DNA of 64,000 nucleotides, taken from NCBI GenBank assembly GCA_049509515.1, contig JBEKZV010000005.1:62001-126000 (forward strand). Direction: 5' to 3'. The first letter of the stretch is position 1; every line of letters begins with the position of its first letter. Made by a program: the position numbers and the translations under genes. Below, one piece after another: positions 1 to 8,156 of this stretch. Below the pieces are notes generated by a model that was not told where the DNA came from, ran no database searches, and was given only the letters and a program-made list of their open reading frames with translations. Source of the DNA: JBEKCP01 sp049509515 (lineage in GTDB: Bacteria; Planctomycetota; Planctomycetia; Pirellulales; Thermoguttaceae).

Positions 1-456
1 ATCGGACTTCGCCCCGACGTGGACCAGGTACTCGCCCCGGGTCCCGCCGGAGCCGGACATCTCCAGTCCCCGGAACGTCACGTGCGACGCGCCGTAACAG
101 TAGAGCACCCTGTTCTGGCCGGCGGGGCCGCGGAGCCTGGCACGGTACGGGTTCTCTGCGCGGACCGTGCATGCCTTGCTGAAACGCCGGCCGACGGACT
201 GCGTCTGCTCGTAGAGGCCGTCGCCCAGGATGATCGTCCCGCCGCCGTCGGGGATCTTGTCGGTTGCACAGCGGATCGTCTGCCACGGCTTCGCCCGCGA
301 CCCGTCGCCCGCCGTATCGCTGCCATTGGGCGCCACGTAATATATGCCGGCGGCAAGGCCCTCGCCGCCCCGTGCCGGCCCTTCAAGAGAAAGCCCCACG
401 AACAGGCACGACAGCAGGAGTATTTTCAGTGGCAGAACGTGATTCCCGGTCAGCAT
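1..456 (-). CDS. Secreted right-handed beta-helix protein, 5' part only
   Basis: Partial gene: the first 152 codons are visible and the frame stays open to the window edge. It starts with ATG at 456 and has a typical signal peptide (hydrophobic run LKILLLSCLFVGLSL, then a small-residue region around GPARGGEG). The mature part begins IYYVAPNGSD, followed by a DG(S/T)-x-KPWQTI segment. This is the usual opening of DUF1565/parallel beta-helix proteins, which are exported and often bind or cleave polysaccharides. Later segments (GGGTIILGDGLYEQT, HVTFRGLEM) fit the first coils of such a helix. The substrate cannot be told from this fragment. The beta-helix gene at 14776-16746 begins in a related way (IYVDN, then AAYKTVVEAANAARAGD), so the organism has more than one such protein. 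Confidence 0.8.
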   Translation of the reverse strand, partial: MLTGNHVLPLKILLLSCLFVGLSLEGPARGGEGLAAGIYYVAPNGSDTAGDGSRAKPWQTIRCATDKIPDGGGTIILGDGLYEQTQSVGRRFSKACTVRAENPYRARLRGPAGQNRVLYCYGASHVTFRGLEMSGSGGTRGEYLVHVGAKSD

Positions 457-1120
457 CGCCTGTCCTGTCAAATAGTTCGGCAGCGGGAACACGGACCTCG
501 CCGGCTGTGCGTGGTCCGGCAACAAGAACAACGTCTCAGACCATTTGAATCTCGATGGGGATACTCACTGCTTCTCTGCGGCCTTCAAGCTGCCGCAGAC
601 GCCGACTCCATGATACCCGGCCCCGCGGTGCCCCGCCACAAGACGGTCTCGGCCTTTCCGGCCGCCCCGGCCGAGCGGAGGCGCGAGGGGGCGGCCCCAG
701 CCGGTGCAGGGCCAGCGGGCCGGAGCAATTGGCGGGTCGAGCAACGGCAAGACACGCCCGGCGGTTCGGCGGCCGTGCGGCGTCTACGGCGGCTCGCGCT
801 TAAGAGTATCCTGGAGCCGGAACACCGTCTGTCAAACAGGGGAATTAGACGGCGAGGAAACGAAGGAAGGGGGGTGGGACGCCTGTTTTGGCACGGTCTC
901 CCGACAGTTCCACCTCCGCGACTCTGTTGTGGCACGGCCTCCCGACCGCGCCGCCCCCGCGACCGAAGGTCGCCCGGCGTGCAATCCCCAATCCCCTTCC
1001 CCGCCACCCAGTGATTCCCGGCAAAACTGCCGTTGCCCCGGCTGCCGACTTTTGGGATAACCTCGCAGGCTACCAGCCTTGCTTGCCAGCCTCTGCGCTT
1101 CGAGCGGATTCCGTTGGTAG
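457..1120. other. Gene-free stretch with decayed repeats
   Basis: No convincing gene is seen in these 664 bases. Open frames here lack codon bias, start signals and recognisable motifs. From about 889 to 975 two imperfect copies of the unit TGGCACGG(T/C)CTCCCGAC occur, and around 981-1004 there is a CAATCCCCAATCCCC stretch. The second is the same sequence style as the palindromic insertions in the histidine kinase at 55756-58584. This looks like a resting place for several short repeat families between two divergently transcribed genes. Confidence 0.6.
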
Positions 1121-2959
1121 ATGGCCGGCGGCATTATGACCCAGGTTGTGCATTCTGACGGCATCCCCCACATGGCGCCAGTTACCCTGCGCCCGCCAAC
1201 CACCGAGAATTGCGGAAGGAGTGGTACGCCCTGGTGCCTGCTCCTGGGGCTGCTCGTCTTGGCATTGGTGCCTAGGGCCGTGATGGCCTGGAAAATCGGC
1301 GGAATCTGCCCCGATGCCATGCTGTACCTCCGGATGGCCCAGTCTCTCGAACACGGGGATGCGTCCGGGGCGCTCGAGGGGATCCGCTTCAACCTGTTCC
1401 CCGTCGTCTTGATGCTCTTGCACCGCTCTGGCATGTCCTGGGAGATGGCCGGGGCGTGGTGGGGAGTGGCGATCTCCAGTTGCACGATCCTGCCGCTTTT
1501 CGGCTGGGTCCGCCGGCAGTTCGACGACCGGGTGGCCCTGGCCGCGTGTTTCCTGCTGGCCGTCCATCCGGGCTTGATCCGCTGGAGTCCGGAGGTCCTC
1601 CGGGACCCGACGTTCTGGTTCCTGTTCACCTTGTCGCTGTATTTTCTGTGGCGGGCGGTGACGGAGTTGCGCTTGGCGGTGGCCGCGGCTGCCGGCCTGT
1701 CCATGGCGCTGGCCGTGGTGACCCGCTTCGAGGGACTGTTGCTCCTCGTGCCGCTGGGACTATGGTCGCTGGAGCGGGGATGGGCCCGGCCGGACCTCCG
1801 CCGCCGGCTGGTCCTGGGCGGGTTCCTGTGCCTCGGCGTTTATCCGCTGCTCTTGGGGTTGATCAGCGGGGCGTGGCTCCGCGGCCAAACCCCTTGGCAA
1901 CTGGTTCGCACGGAGCCGTTGGAGTTGGCGGGGGATTGGGTCCGGCCCGGCCGCCCCGCCGCACCACGACTGGCCGCGGAGTTTCCGGCCTGGGCGGCCG
2001 AGACGGGCCCCGCCCCATTGGCCCGCATGATCGAGCAATTCGCCTCGGCGGGGGTCAAAGGCATCACCCCGATCTTCCTCCTGGGCTCGCTCGTCGGGAT
2101 GATCGGGGCGTGGCAGCTCTGGAATCGGCCCGACCGCTGGGTCCTGCTCGTTACGGTCCTGCCGCTCTCGGCGGCGATTTGGATTCACCTCTGGTGGGGC
2201 CGCGAAACGTCTTCGCGATACTTCTTCCCCGCGGCCATCCTGATGTCGCCGTGTGCGGCACTGGGGCTCAACGGGTTGTGCGGCCGGCTGGCCGCCTGGT
2301 GCAGGGTGGGTCGACGGGCACCGACGCGCAGCGTTGGTCGGCGAGCCCCACCATTTTTCTGGCGAACTCTTGCGGTGGGGCTCGCTGCGCTCGACCCACC
2401 CTCCACGGATTCACAGCCTCTGGCTGGTCCCCGGTGGCCCGCGTGGGCCGCGGCGGCGCTGCCGGCAATCCTCGTGGCGGCGGTCGGCCTGGTGACCTCG
2501 CTCGGGAGCGACTGTCGCTTCCGCACGGCCACGGTCGAGTTGGGCCAGTGGGCCCGCCGGGAGCTCGGACCTCGGCCGCTCATGTTCGGGCCGGACGGAG
2601 TGACGCAGGTGGTGAGCTACTACGCCCACGGGCAGTGTCAATCGTTCCCCGCGCGTGAGGCGGACGGCGCCGTGGCGGCCTACGTCGCTCTTATGCGGCC
2701 CGATCTCGTGCTCTTGCCGGCCGATCGCCAGGCGCCCCGCGGCGGTCCGCCGCTGGTGGAACGGATCGAGCGGCTCGGGTTCGTCGAGGTGGACCGATCG
2801 CGGTTCGCGGGCGGGTGCTGCAAGGTGTTGGTGCTGCGGCGGGCTGGTGCCGCAGCGAACATCGCCCCGGCCGGGCCCTCGCCGCAGGGCCGGGCGGCGG
2901 CAAGACAGGCAAGGATGCCGGAATTTCGCGCATGGATGGCGCTTTCTCATTACTGTTGA
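1121..2959 (+). CDS. Multi-pass membrane glycosyltransferase (GT-C / ArnT-PMT-like)
   Basis: 612 residues with about ten hydrophobic segments. An early acidic loop (ICPDAMLYLRMAQSLEHGD, about residues 64-82) has the Asp-x-x-x-Tyr context of GT-C enzymes such as ArnT and PMT_2, which transfer sugars from polyprenyl-phosphate donors on the outer face of the membrane. The acceptor is unknown. The gene overlaps the next one by 28 bases if that gene starts at 2932, so the two are probably co-expressed in glycan assembly. The start is uncertain: ATGs at 1121, 1136 and 1171 are all possible and none has a good ribosome site. Residues about 395-427, rich in Arg and Pro (VGRRAP twice), are not membrane protein in character. 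They come from a palindromic repeat at 2304-2401 that is also present between genes at 24971-25089. Confidence 0.75.
   Translation: MAGGIMTQVVHSDGIPHMAPVTLRPPTTENCGRSGTPWCLLLGLLVLALVPRAVMAWKIGGICPDAMLYLRMAQSLEHGDASGALEGIRFNLFPVVLMLLHRSGMSWEMAGAWWGVAISSCTILPLFGWVRRQFDDRVALAACFLLAVHPGLIRWSPEVLRDPTFWFLFTLSLYFLWRAVTELRLAVAAAAGLSMALAVVTRFEGLLLLVPLGLWSLERGWARPDLRRRLVLGGFLCLGVYPLLLGLISGAWLRGQTPWQLVRTEPLELAGDWVRPGRPAAPRLAAEFPAWAAETGPAPLARMIEQFASAGVKGITPIFLLGSLVGMIGAWQLWNRPDRWVLLVTVLPLSAAIWIHLWWGRETSSRYFFPAAILMSPCAALGLNGLCGRLAAWCRVGRRAPTRSVGRRAPPFFWRTLAVGLAALDPPSTDSQPLAGPRWPAWAAAALPAILVAAVGLVTSLGSDCRFRTATVELGQWARRELGPRPLMFGPDGVTQVVSYYAHGQCQSFPAREADGAVAAYVALMRPDLVLLPADRQAPRGGPPLVERIERLGFVEVDRSRFAGGCCKVLVLRRAGAAANIAPAGPSPQGRAAARQARMPEFRAWMALSHYC
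2304..2401. repeat. Palindromic repeat inside a coding sequence (copy 1 of GGGTGGGTCGA family)
   Basis: The ends GGGTGGGTCGA and TCGACCCACCC form a terminal inverted repeat. The inner part (GCGAGCCCCACCATTTTTC and a second GGTGGGGCTCGC) matches, in reverse orientation, the intergenic copy at 24971-25089. Similarity continues past the right end into an ATTCACA(C/G)CCTC stretch in both copies. The element reads through in frame in the glycosyltransferase gene. Confidence 0.8.
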
Positions 2960-5178
2960 TGCCCGTGGCGGCGCTGGCCGCGTCGCTGGTGCTGGTGCCG
3001 GCGGTGCGGGCGGTGGCTCGCCGCACGGGTACGCTGGCCTATCCCGACTCCGTGCGGCGGTTTCATGCCGCGCCGGTGCCCTTGTGGGGCGGGGTGGCCG
3101 TCTACCTGGCCTGGCTGGCGGGGATCCTCGTCATCCGATTGGGGCCGGCCGCAGGAGACCCGGCCCTGGCCGACCTCTGCCGGGGCCTGATCCCCGCCGC
3201 CGGACTCGCCTGCCTGTTCGGGGCCCTGGACGACCGCTGGAACCTGGCCCCGCGCCTCAAACTCGTGCTGCAGGTGCTCGCCGTCACGCCGATCGTGGCC
3301 GCCGGCTACTGGGTCGACTTCCTCATCATCTTCGGCTGCCGCATCGAGCTGGGAGGGTTCGGCATTCCCCTGACCATTCTCTGGCTGCTGGGCTGCATCA
3401 ACGCCCTGAACCTGATCGACGGCATGGACGGCCTGGCTGCCCTGGTGGGCCTCTCCAGCGCCGCCATGCTGGCCCTGGTGGCCCTGAGCCTGGGCCACGC
3501 ACATGTGGCGATGATCGCTTTCCTGCTGGCCGGCGCCCTGGCCGGCTTCCTGTTCTACAACCTGCCGCCGGCGAGCATCTTCCTGGGCGACTCGGGCAGC
3601 ACGCTGGTGGGCCTGGTGCTGGGCATTCTCGGCATTGCGGGAGACCTGAAGACCTCGGCCACGCTGTCGATCACCGCCCCCGCCGTCGTCATGACCCTCC
3701 CCATGTTCGACGTGTTCATGGCCCTGTTGCGCCGCAGGCTCACGGGGCGCCGCTTCGACGCCGGCGATCGCCAGCACATCCACCACCGCCTCTTGGAGCG
3801 GGGATTCGGCCCCCGGCAAGTCCTCTGTCTGGTGAGCGCACTTTGCCTGACGACCGGCGCAGCCGCGACCGCCGCCACCATCTTCCGCATCGACGCCCTG
3901 GCCTGGATCACCGCCACGACGCTCATCGTGCTCCTCATCCGCCTGCGGTGGTTCGGGTACTACGAATTCAGCCTGGTCCGCGGCGCAGTGCGGCGCGGAC
4001 TGAACAGCCTGGCTCGACCCTTTGCCCGGCAAAGGACGCCCGCCGCGATTCGTTCCCGGGAAGTTGTTTTCCACACCCGCGAAACGGCCCGGCAAGCGTG
4101 CGATACTGCGGCGGCCATGGCCCTGCGCGATCCCGCGCCCGATGGCGCCTTGGGCCGAGGTGGCAGCGTGCTCCCCATGCTCGCCGCGTCCGTCCGGCAG
4201 CCGCCCGTCGGCACCGCACCGCGGCCAGGCGAGCCCGACCTGGACGTGGGCGTCGTCTACAGCGGCGAGCGGGCGTTGCTGGAACCCCTGCTGGGCACGC
4301 TGGCGGCCTCCGCCGAGGGCCTGCGAATCCGCCTGATCCTGGTCGACAATCACTCCCCCGACGGCGTCGGCGGCTGGACCGGCGTGGTCCCAAACACGTT
4401 GGTCCTCAGGAACCGCCGGCGGTTCCCCTACGCCGTAAACCTCAACCGCGTCCTGGCGGCATCTGCGGCGCGATACGTTCTCCTGCTGAACACCGACATG
4501 TTCTTCGATCCGCGGCAGCAGTGCCTGGCCCGCATGGTCCAGTTCATGGACGCCGAGCCCGACTGCGGCATCGCCGGCTGCCGCATCTACCACGCGGACG
4601 GCAGCGATGCCCCCAGCGCCCGGCGATTCCAGACCGCGTCGATCATTGCGGCCCGGCGGCTCGGCCTCGGTCGGCTCATGCGCCGCACCCTGAACCGCTA
4701 TTTCTATCGCGAGCACGCCCCCGGGGAATCGTTCGATTGCGACTGGCTCTCGGGCTGTTTCCTGATGGTGCGCCGCGAGGCGTTCCAACAGGCAGGACTC
4801 TTCGACGAGAGTTTCGGGAAGTATTTCGAGGACGTGGACATGTGCCTCCGCGTCTGCCGGGCCGGCTGGCGCGTGCGGTATCACGGCCGCACGAGTTGTT
4901 ACCACCTGGAGGCGCGGGCCAGCCGCCGCTGGCTCTCCGCCGACGCCTGGCGGCACCTCCGTGCCTACGCCTGCTGGCTGGGCAAGTGGGGCTCCTCCCC
5001 CGGCCGCAGCCCGGCCGGACCTGCCCGCATCCGCAACCAGCGTGACGAGCCGCCGCCTCCCCCGGTGTACGGGTTGACCTTGAACGGCGCGGCTGCCAGC
5101 CGAGTGGGGAATCTTGACGTATTTACCGCCCCACCTCCGGACGGGTCTGCGGAGCGCCGCTCGGCCCAAACCGGCTGA
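2932..5178 (+). CDS. Fused WecA/MraY-like phosphosugar transferase and GT2 glycosyltransferase
   Basis: 748 residues. Residues about 1-330 are a polytopic UDP-sugar:undecaprenyl-phosphate sugar-1-phosphate transferase (WecA/TagO/MraY superfamily). The signatures are a DDRWN motif, NALNLIDGMDGLA at 157-169, FLGDSGS, and the loop HIHHRL at 282, which is typical of the WecA branch. A linker follows, and residues about 436-680 form a GT2 domain: VGVVYSGER, ILVDNHSPDG, NTDMFFD in place of the DxD motif, and a late FEDVDM acceptor-side motif. Such a protein could load the lipid carrier and then add or deliver a further sugar, at the start of exopolysaccharide or O-antigen synthesis. I chose ATG 2932 because the upstream 39 codons of the longer frame are not hydrophobic and overlap the previous gene. 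A fusion of these two activities is unusual in the better-known families. Confidence 0.85.
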   Translation: MDGAFSLLLMPVAALAASLVLVPAVRAVARRTGTLAYPDSVRRFHAAPVPLWGGVAVYLAWLAGILVIRLGPAAGDPALADLCRGLIPAAGLACLFGALDDRWNLAPRLKLVLQVLAVTPIVAAGYWVDFLIIFGCRIELGGFGIPLTILWLLGCINALNLIDGMDGLAALVGLSSAAMLALVALSLGHAHVAMIAFLLAGALAGFLFYNLPPASIFLGDSGSTLVGLVLGILGIAGDLKTSATLSITAPAVVMTLPMFDVFMALLRRRLTGRRFDAGDRQHIHHRLLERGFGPRQVLCLVSALCLTTGAAATAATIFRIDALAWITATTLIVLLIRLRWFGYYEFSLVRGAVRRGLNSLARPFARQRTPAAIRSREVVFHTRETARQACDTAAAMALRDPAPDGALGRGGSVLPMLAASVRQPPVGTAPRPGEPDLDVGVVYSGERALLEPLLGTLAASAEGLRIRLILVDNHSPDGVGGWTGVVPNTLVLRNRRRFPYAVNLNRVLAASAARYVLLLNTDMFFDPRQQCLARMVQFMDAEPDCGIAGCRIYHADGSDAPSARRFQTASIIAARRLGLGRLMRRTLNRYFYREHAPGESFDCDWLSGCFLMVRREAFQQAGLFDESFGKYFEDVDMCLRVCRAGWRVRYHGRTSCYHLEARASRRWLSADAWRHLRAYACWLGKWGSSPGRSPAGPARIRNQRDEPPPPPVYGLTLNGAAASRVGNLDVFTAPPPDGSAERRSAQTG

Positions 5179-5449
5179 CACGTTCCGAGCCTTGAACCCT
5201 CTGCCGGCCTGGTCCTGTTCGGTCCCACGGGCCTGGGGTTCATGTCGCTTGCCCCGCAGGGCATGGCAAGACCGGGTACTGCCGGTACAGCCAGCATCCT
5301 CCTTCGGTGAATCACGACCAGAACGAGCGTGTTTCTGCAACCCCTTGAATAGTCGCGAGTTATGGAGGGTGCTCGTCGGGAGAATCAGCCAGGGCGGCGG
5401 GATTCTTTACAGGATGGAAAACCTATTGGACAAGGGGCGATCCTTTTGT

Positions 5450-6709
5450 ATGATCCGCCGCATGACGCCACTTGACGTGCTTCGAGCCGTGACCGAGGCC
5501 GAGATCGGGCGGGAGATCATCCGCCTCGTTCCTCACTGGTACGAGGCCGAATGCGGCCCGGAAGAATACTCGATCCCCATTGGCCCCTACACGGCCCGCT
5601 TCTACAACCACAGCAGGCTGCCGCCCAACCTGAGCGAGCTGTTGGCGAAAATCTGTGCCAGTACCGAAGGGCTTCCGCTGGATCGCTTCATGGAGTATGC
5701 GGGCGCCACGGATGTCCTCATGGAGAGTTTCGCTACCGAGTGGCTTCGCATGCAATCGAGGGAACCGGATTGGGTGAAACTCATCAAGTACCTGGAGACC
5801 GTCTCGCGACGCACCAGCGAGAACTTGCCGGTTGCCCTGACGCTTCTTATCCGCACCGGCACGGGCATCGGGGACATCACCCAGGGTCACTTGCAGAAGT
5901 TCTTCGATCGGCTCGCCGCGTCGCCCTACACGTTCACGTATCTCGCCGTCGACGGCGATCTTCGGCTGATGAACTATGGCTCGGTGGAATGGTCGCAGGT
6001 CAATAACGCCACGTCCTGCAAGTTCTACCCAGAGTTCCTCCATCCGATTCACAGCGTCATGGATGACACGGATCTCGTCGCCCACCTTACGCCGAAGGGG
6101 GGCCTGGTCATCATGGATAAGGCGGGGGTGTTGGCGACGAAACGCAAGAAGAAGTGGAGGGTCTACGACGCCCGGTGCTTCAAGAGCAGCCTGGCGTATT
6201 GCTTGGGGAATCGAGACGTCGCCACGAATCTCACCGAAGTGGTGTTCGACCTCAGCTTCAAACGGCAGGGGGCACTGTTGATTTACGACCCCGCGCACCG
6301 GGTTCTGGAGCGGATCCTGAATCCCGAGAGCCTCATGTCCCCGCTGGGAAGGCGAAACGGCCGTTCGCTCCAGAAGCGAGAATACGGTCAAGATCTGATC
6401 GGCAGCTCGATCGAAGACATTGCCATCGGCAAGAAAACCGGCTCGATCAAGAGGAAGAGGCAACTGATCGAATTGGCCTGCATCGACGGTGCGATTGTCT
6501 TCGATGACGCCAAGCTGCTGGCGGTCGGCGCCTTGATTCGATCGCATCCCGACGCCGGAAGCCATTTGGGAGCCAGGATCACCGCCGCAAGATCGGCATA
6601 TCTTTGGGGCGCTCACCCCATTGCCGTGAGTTCCGACGGAGAGGTAACGGTCCATTTCCAGAGTCGCAGCGGCGACCAGCAGTGCGACGCCGTAATGAAC
6701 TTCCTCTGA
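5450..6709 (+). CDS. Protein with a C-terminal diadenylate cyclase (DisA_N)-like domain
   Basis: 419 residues from ATG 5450, which is preceded by AAGGGG. ATGs at 5414 and 5462 are alternatives. No signal peptide or membrane segment. The last 80 residues resemble the DAC domain that makes c-di-AMP from two ATP: LIELACIDGAIVFDD contains the DGA motif (346-348), then LLAVGALI, and then LGARITAARSAY where DAC enzymes have LGTRHRAA. Thus the RHR triad is R-I-T here (376-378), so canonical cyclase activity is doubtful. The N-terminal 330 residues are not a family I can name. They are reminiscent of the sensor domains that precede DAC domains in some planctomycete and Bacteroidetes proteins. No c-di-AMP phosphodiesterase lies nearby. 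The family call is by motif only. Confidence 0.6.
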   Translation: MIRRMTPLDVLRAVTEAEIGREIIRLVPHWYEAECGPEEYSIPIGPYTARFYNHSRLPPNLSELLAKICASTEGLPLDRFMEYAGATDVLMESFATEWLRMQSREPDWVKLIKYLETVSRRTSENLPVALTLLIRTGTGIGDITQGHLQKFFDRLAASPYTFTYLAVDGDLRLMNYGSVEWSQVNNATSCKFYPEFLHPIHSVMDDTDLVAHLTPKGGLVIMDKAGVLATKRKKKWRVYDARCFKSSLAYCLGNRDVATNLTEVVFDLSFKRQGALLIYDPAHRVLERILNPESLMSPLGRRNGRSLQKREYGQDLIGSSIEDIAIGKKTGSIKRKRQLIELACIDGAIVFDDAKLLAVGALIRSHPDAGSHLGARITAARSAYLWGAHPIAVSSDGEVTVHFQSRSGDQQCDAVMNFL

Positions 6710-6762
6710 GCGCACCAGCAAGCGGCATTCGCCCCCCGGCAGATCGCGCTCGCCCGGCGCCA

Positions 6763-7854
6763 TCAGTTTCGCGACGTTGGTTGGGCCTTGGAACTCGCGC
6801 CCTTGGCGGCGCCCTTGGCGGCGCCGGCGGCCCAGCTTATCCGCTCTGCCACGCCGGGCAGCTTCGGAAAAGGCGCGTGGGGCTCGGTCTGATACCAATA
6901 GGCCACGCTGTAGTAATAATTGCCGCTGCGAAAGGGCGGGCTGCCGTTGCCCTGCTCGATGAGGAACCGCAGCGACTCGCGAAACGTGACCGGGTCGGGC
7001 ACATGCCAGCGGTAGGCTGTGGTGAACGGCTCCTCCAGCAGCGTGACGCCGAAGTACGGGAAGCAGCCCGCCCGCAGCCCGTAGGACTCGCAGAAATAGT
7101 CCTCCGAGCCGGTGCCCTGCATGGCGTGCTTGCCGTCGATCCACACGATCTCGTCCCCCTCGCCCCACCAGCCGCCGTCGTTGTTCTTCACGCTGAGCAC
7201 GCAGCCCACGAGGTGCCCGCGGCCCTTGGCGTCCAGGATCAAGTACGGGCCTTGCGGCGGCGGCGTGCCTTGCCGGTATTGGGCGTGGAAATAGAGCTGG
7301 TCCCGCGGCGGGCTGTGGTACGTCCGATAGTTGATCTCCACCCAGTGGCGACTGGACTGCTTGCCCTCGTTGGTGAGCGTGATGCGGGCCGCGCGGGCAA
7401 AGGGCATGGGGACGTAGCAGTTGCGCGCCGCCCCCGTCGCCGCCGGGTCGGTCAGTTTCCCCGGCCGCTGGTCGATGCACATCAGTGCGGAGCTGAACCG
7501 CTCGCTCAGGCCGAAGCCGACGCCGAAGAAATCGCCCACCGGCGCCTCGACGCTGGGCTCCTTCTCGCCGTCCCAGTACATGCGGAGGACGTGGAGCTGC
7601 AGGTGGTGCGGCTCGCGGCTGGTGATGTTGTCGCGGAAGTGGACGATGCGGCCCGGCCCCCGGATCTCGGCCAGCACGCGCGTCTGGCCCGGCCCGATGT
7701 CCCACCAGTCGGCGTTGCCGCCCGTGGGATCGGCGGAGGTGATTCGATGCGACTCGAAGTCCCGCAGGGCGGGCAGATCGTCCAGCACCGGGTCCTGGCC
7801 GAACAGGCGCGCGGACAGCAGCAGGACGACGGGCACGAGGAGAATTGGTTTCAT
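6763..7854 (-). CDS. Secreted DUF2961 / GH172-family glycoside hydrolase
   Basis: 363 residues starting at ATG 7854, with a clear signal peptide (KPILLVPVVLLLSARLFGQ). The sequence carries hallmarks of DUF2961, now glycoside hydrolase family GH172: the early F-S/T-S-x-D stretch, WWDIGPGQTRVLAEIRGPG, GDFFGVG, NDGGWWGEGDEIVWIDG and GTGSEDYF with its catalytic-region acidic residues. Known GH172 members act on furanosides such as difructose anhydride and arabinofuranosyl linkages. The substrate here is unknown. The C-terminus ends in an Ala/Lys/Gly-rich tail (AAGAAKGAAKGASS) that may be disordered. Upstream, a large palindrome at 7899-7967 occupies the leader region. Codons before 7854 in the same frame come from that palindrome and should not be counted. 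Confidence 0.88.
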   Translation of the reverse strand: MKPILLVPVVLLLSARLFGQDPVLDDLPALRDFESHRITSADPTGGNADWWDIGPGQTRVLAEIRGPGRIVHFRDNITSREPHHLQLHVLRMYWDGEKEPSVEAPVGDFFGVGFGLSERFSSALMCIDQRPGKLTDPAATGAARNCYVPMPFARAARITLTNEGKQSSRHWVEINYRTYHSPPRDQLYFHAQYRQGTPPPQGPYLILDAKGRGHLVGCVLSVKNNDGGWWGEGDEIVWIDGKHAMQGTGSEDYFCESYGLRAGCFPYFGVTLLEEPFTTAYRWHVPDPVTFRESLRFLIEQGNGSPPFRSGNYYYSVAYWYQTEPHAPFPKLPGVAERISWAAGAAKGAAKGASSKAQPTSRN

Positions 7855-8156
7855 GGCAGGTTGTGGGTTGAGGGGGATGGAATTGGACCGGTATAAATGT
7901 ATCCGGCACACTCCGTGTGCCGCCCGGGTACCCGCTTGCGGGTGGCGGCACACGGAGTGTGCCGGACGCAACCATGTACCACAGTGTAGCCTCGCGGCCG
8001 GCGGCTGGGTAGTGCCCCGGGCGATAGTGCCGCCGGCGTCATCGCGTGCGCACCCGCATGGTGATACAATGACGCCGCCGGGCGGGCCAGCAACGAGGAG
8101 GGATGAAGGATGAAAGGAACGATCCGCACATTACGCAGGCTTTACAGGCGCATCGT
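7855..8156. repeat. Intergenic region with a GGCACAC..GTGTGCC composite palindrome (7899-7967)
   Basis: Arms ATCCGGCACACTCCGTGTGC and its reverse complement flank a GCCCGGGTACCCGC centre. Each arm is itself palindromic (GGCACAC-TCC-GTGTGCC), so it can fold as one long hairpin or as two short ones. Related copies are at 21381-21454, 29906-29967 and 40671-40726, with a partial one at 24897-24960. The remaining bases of the gap hold nothing I recognise. Confidence 0.85.

Noticed and set aside
19..1014. 331-codon plus-strand frame at the left edge
   Set aside because: It is antisense to the beta-helix gene, which has a signal peptide and family opening motif on the minus strand.
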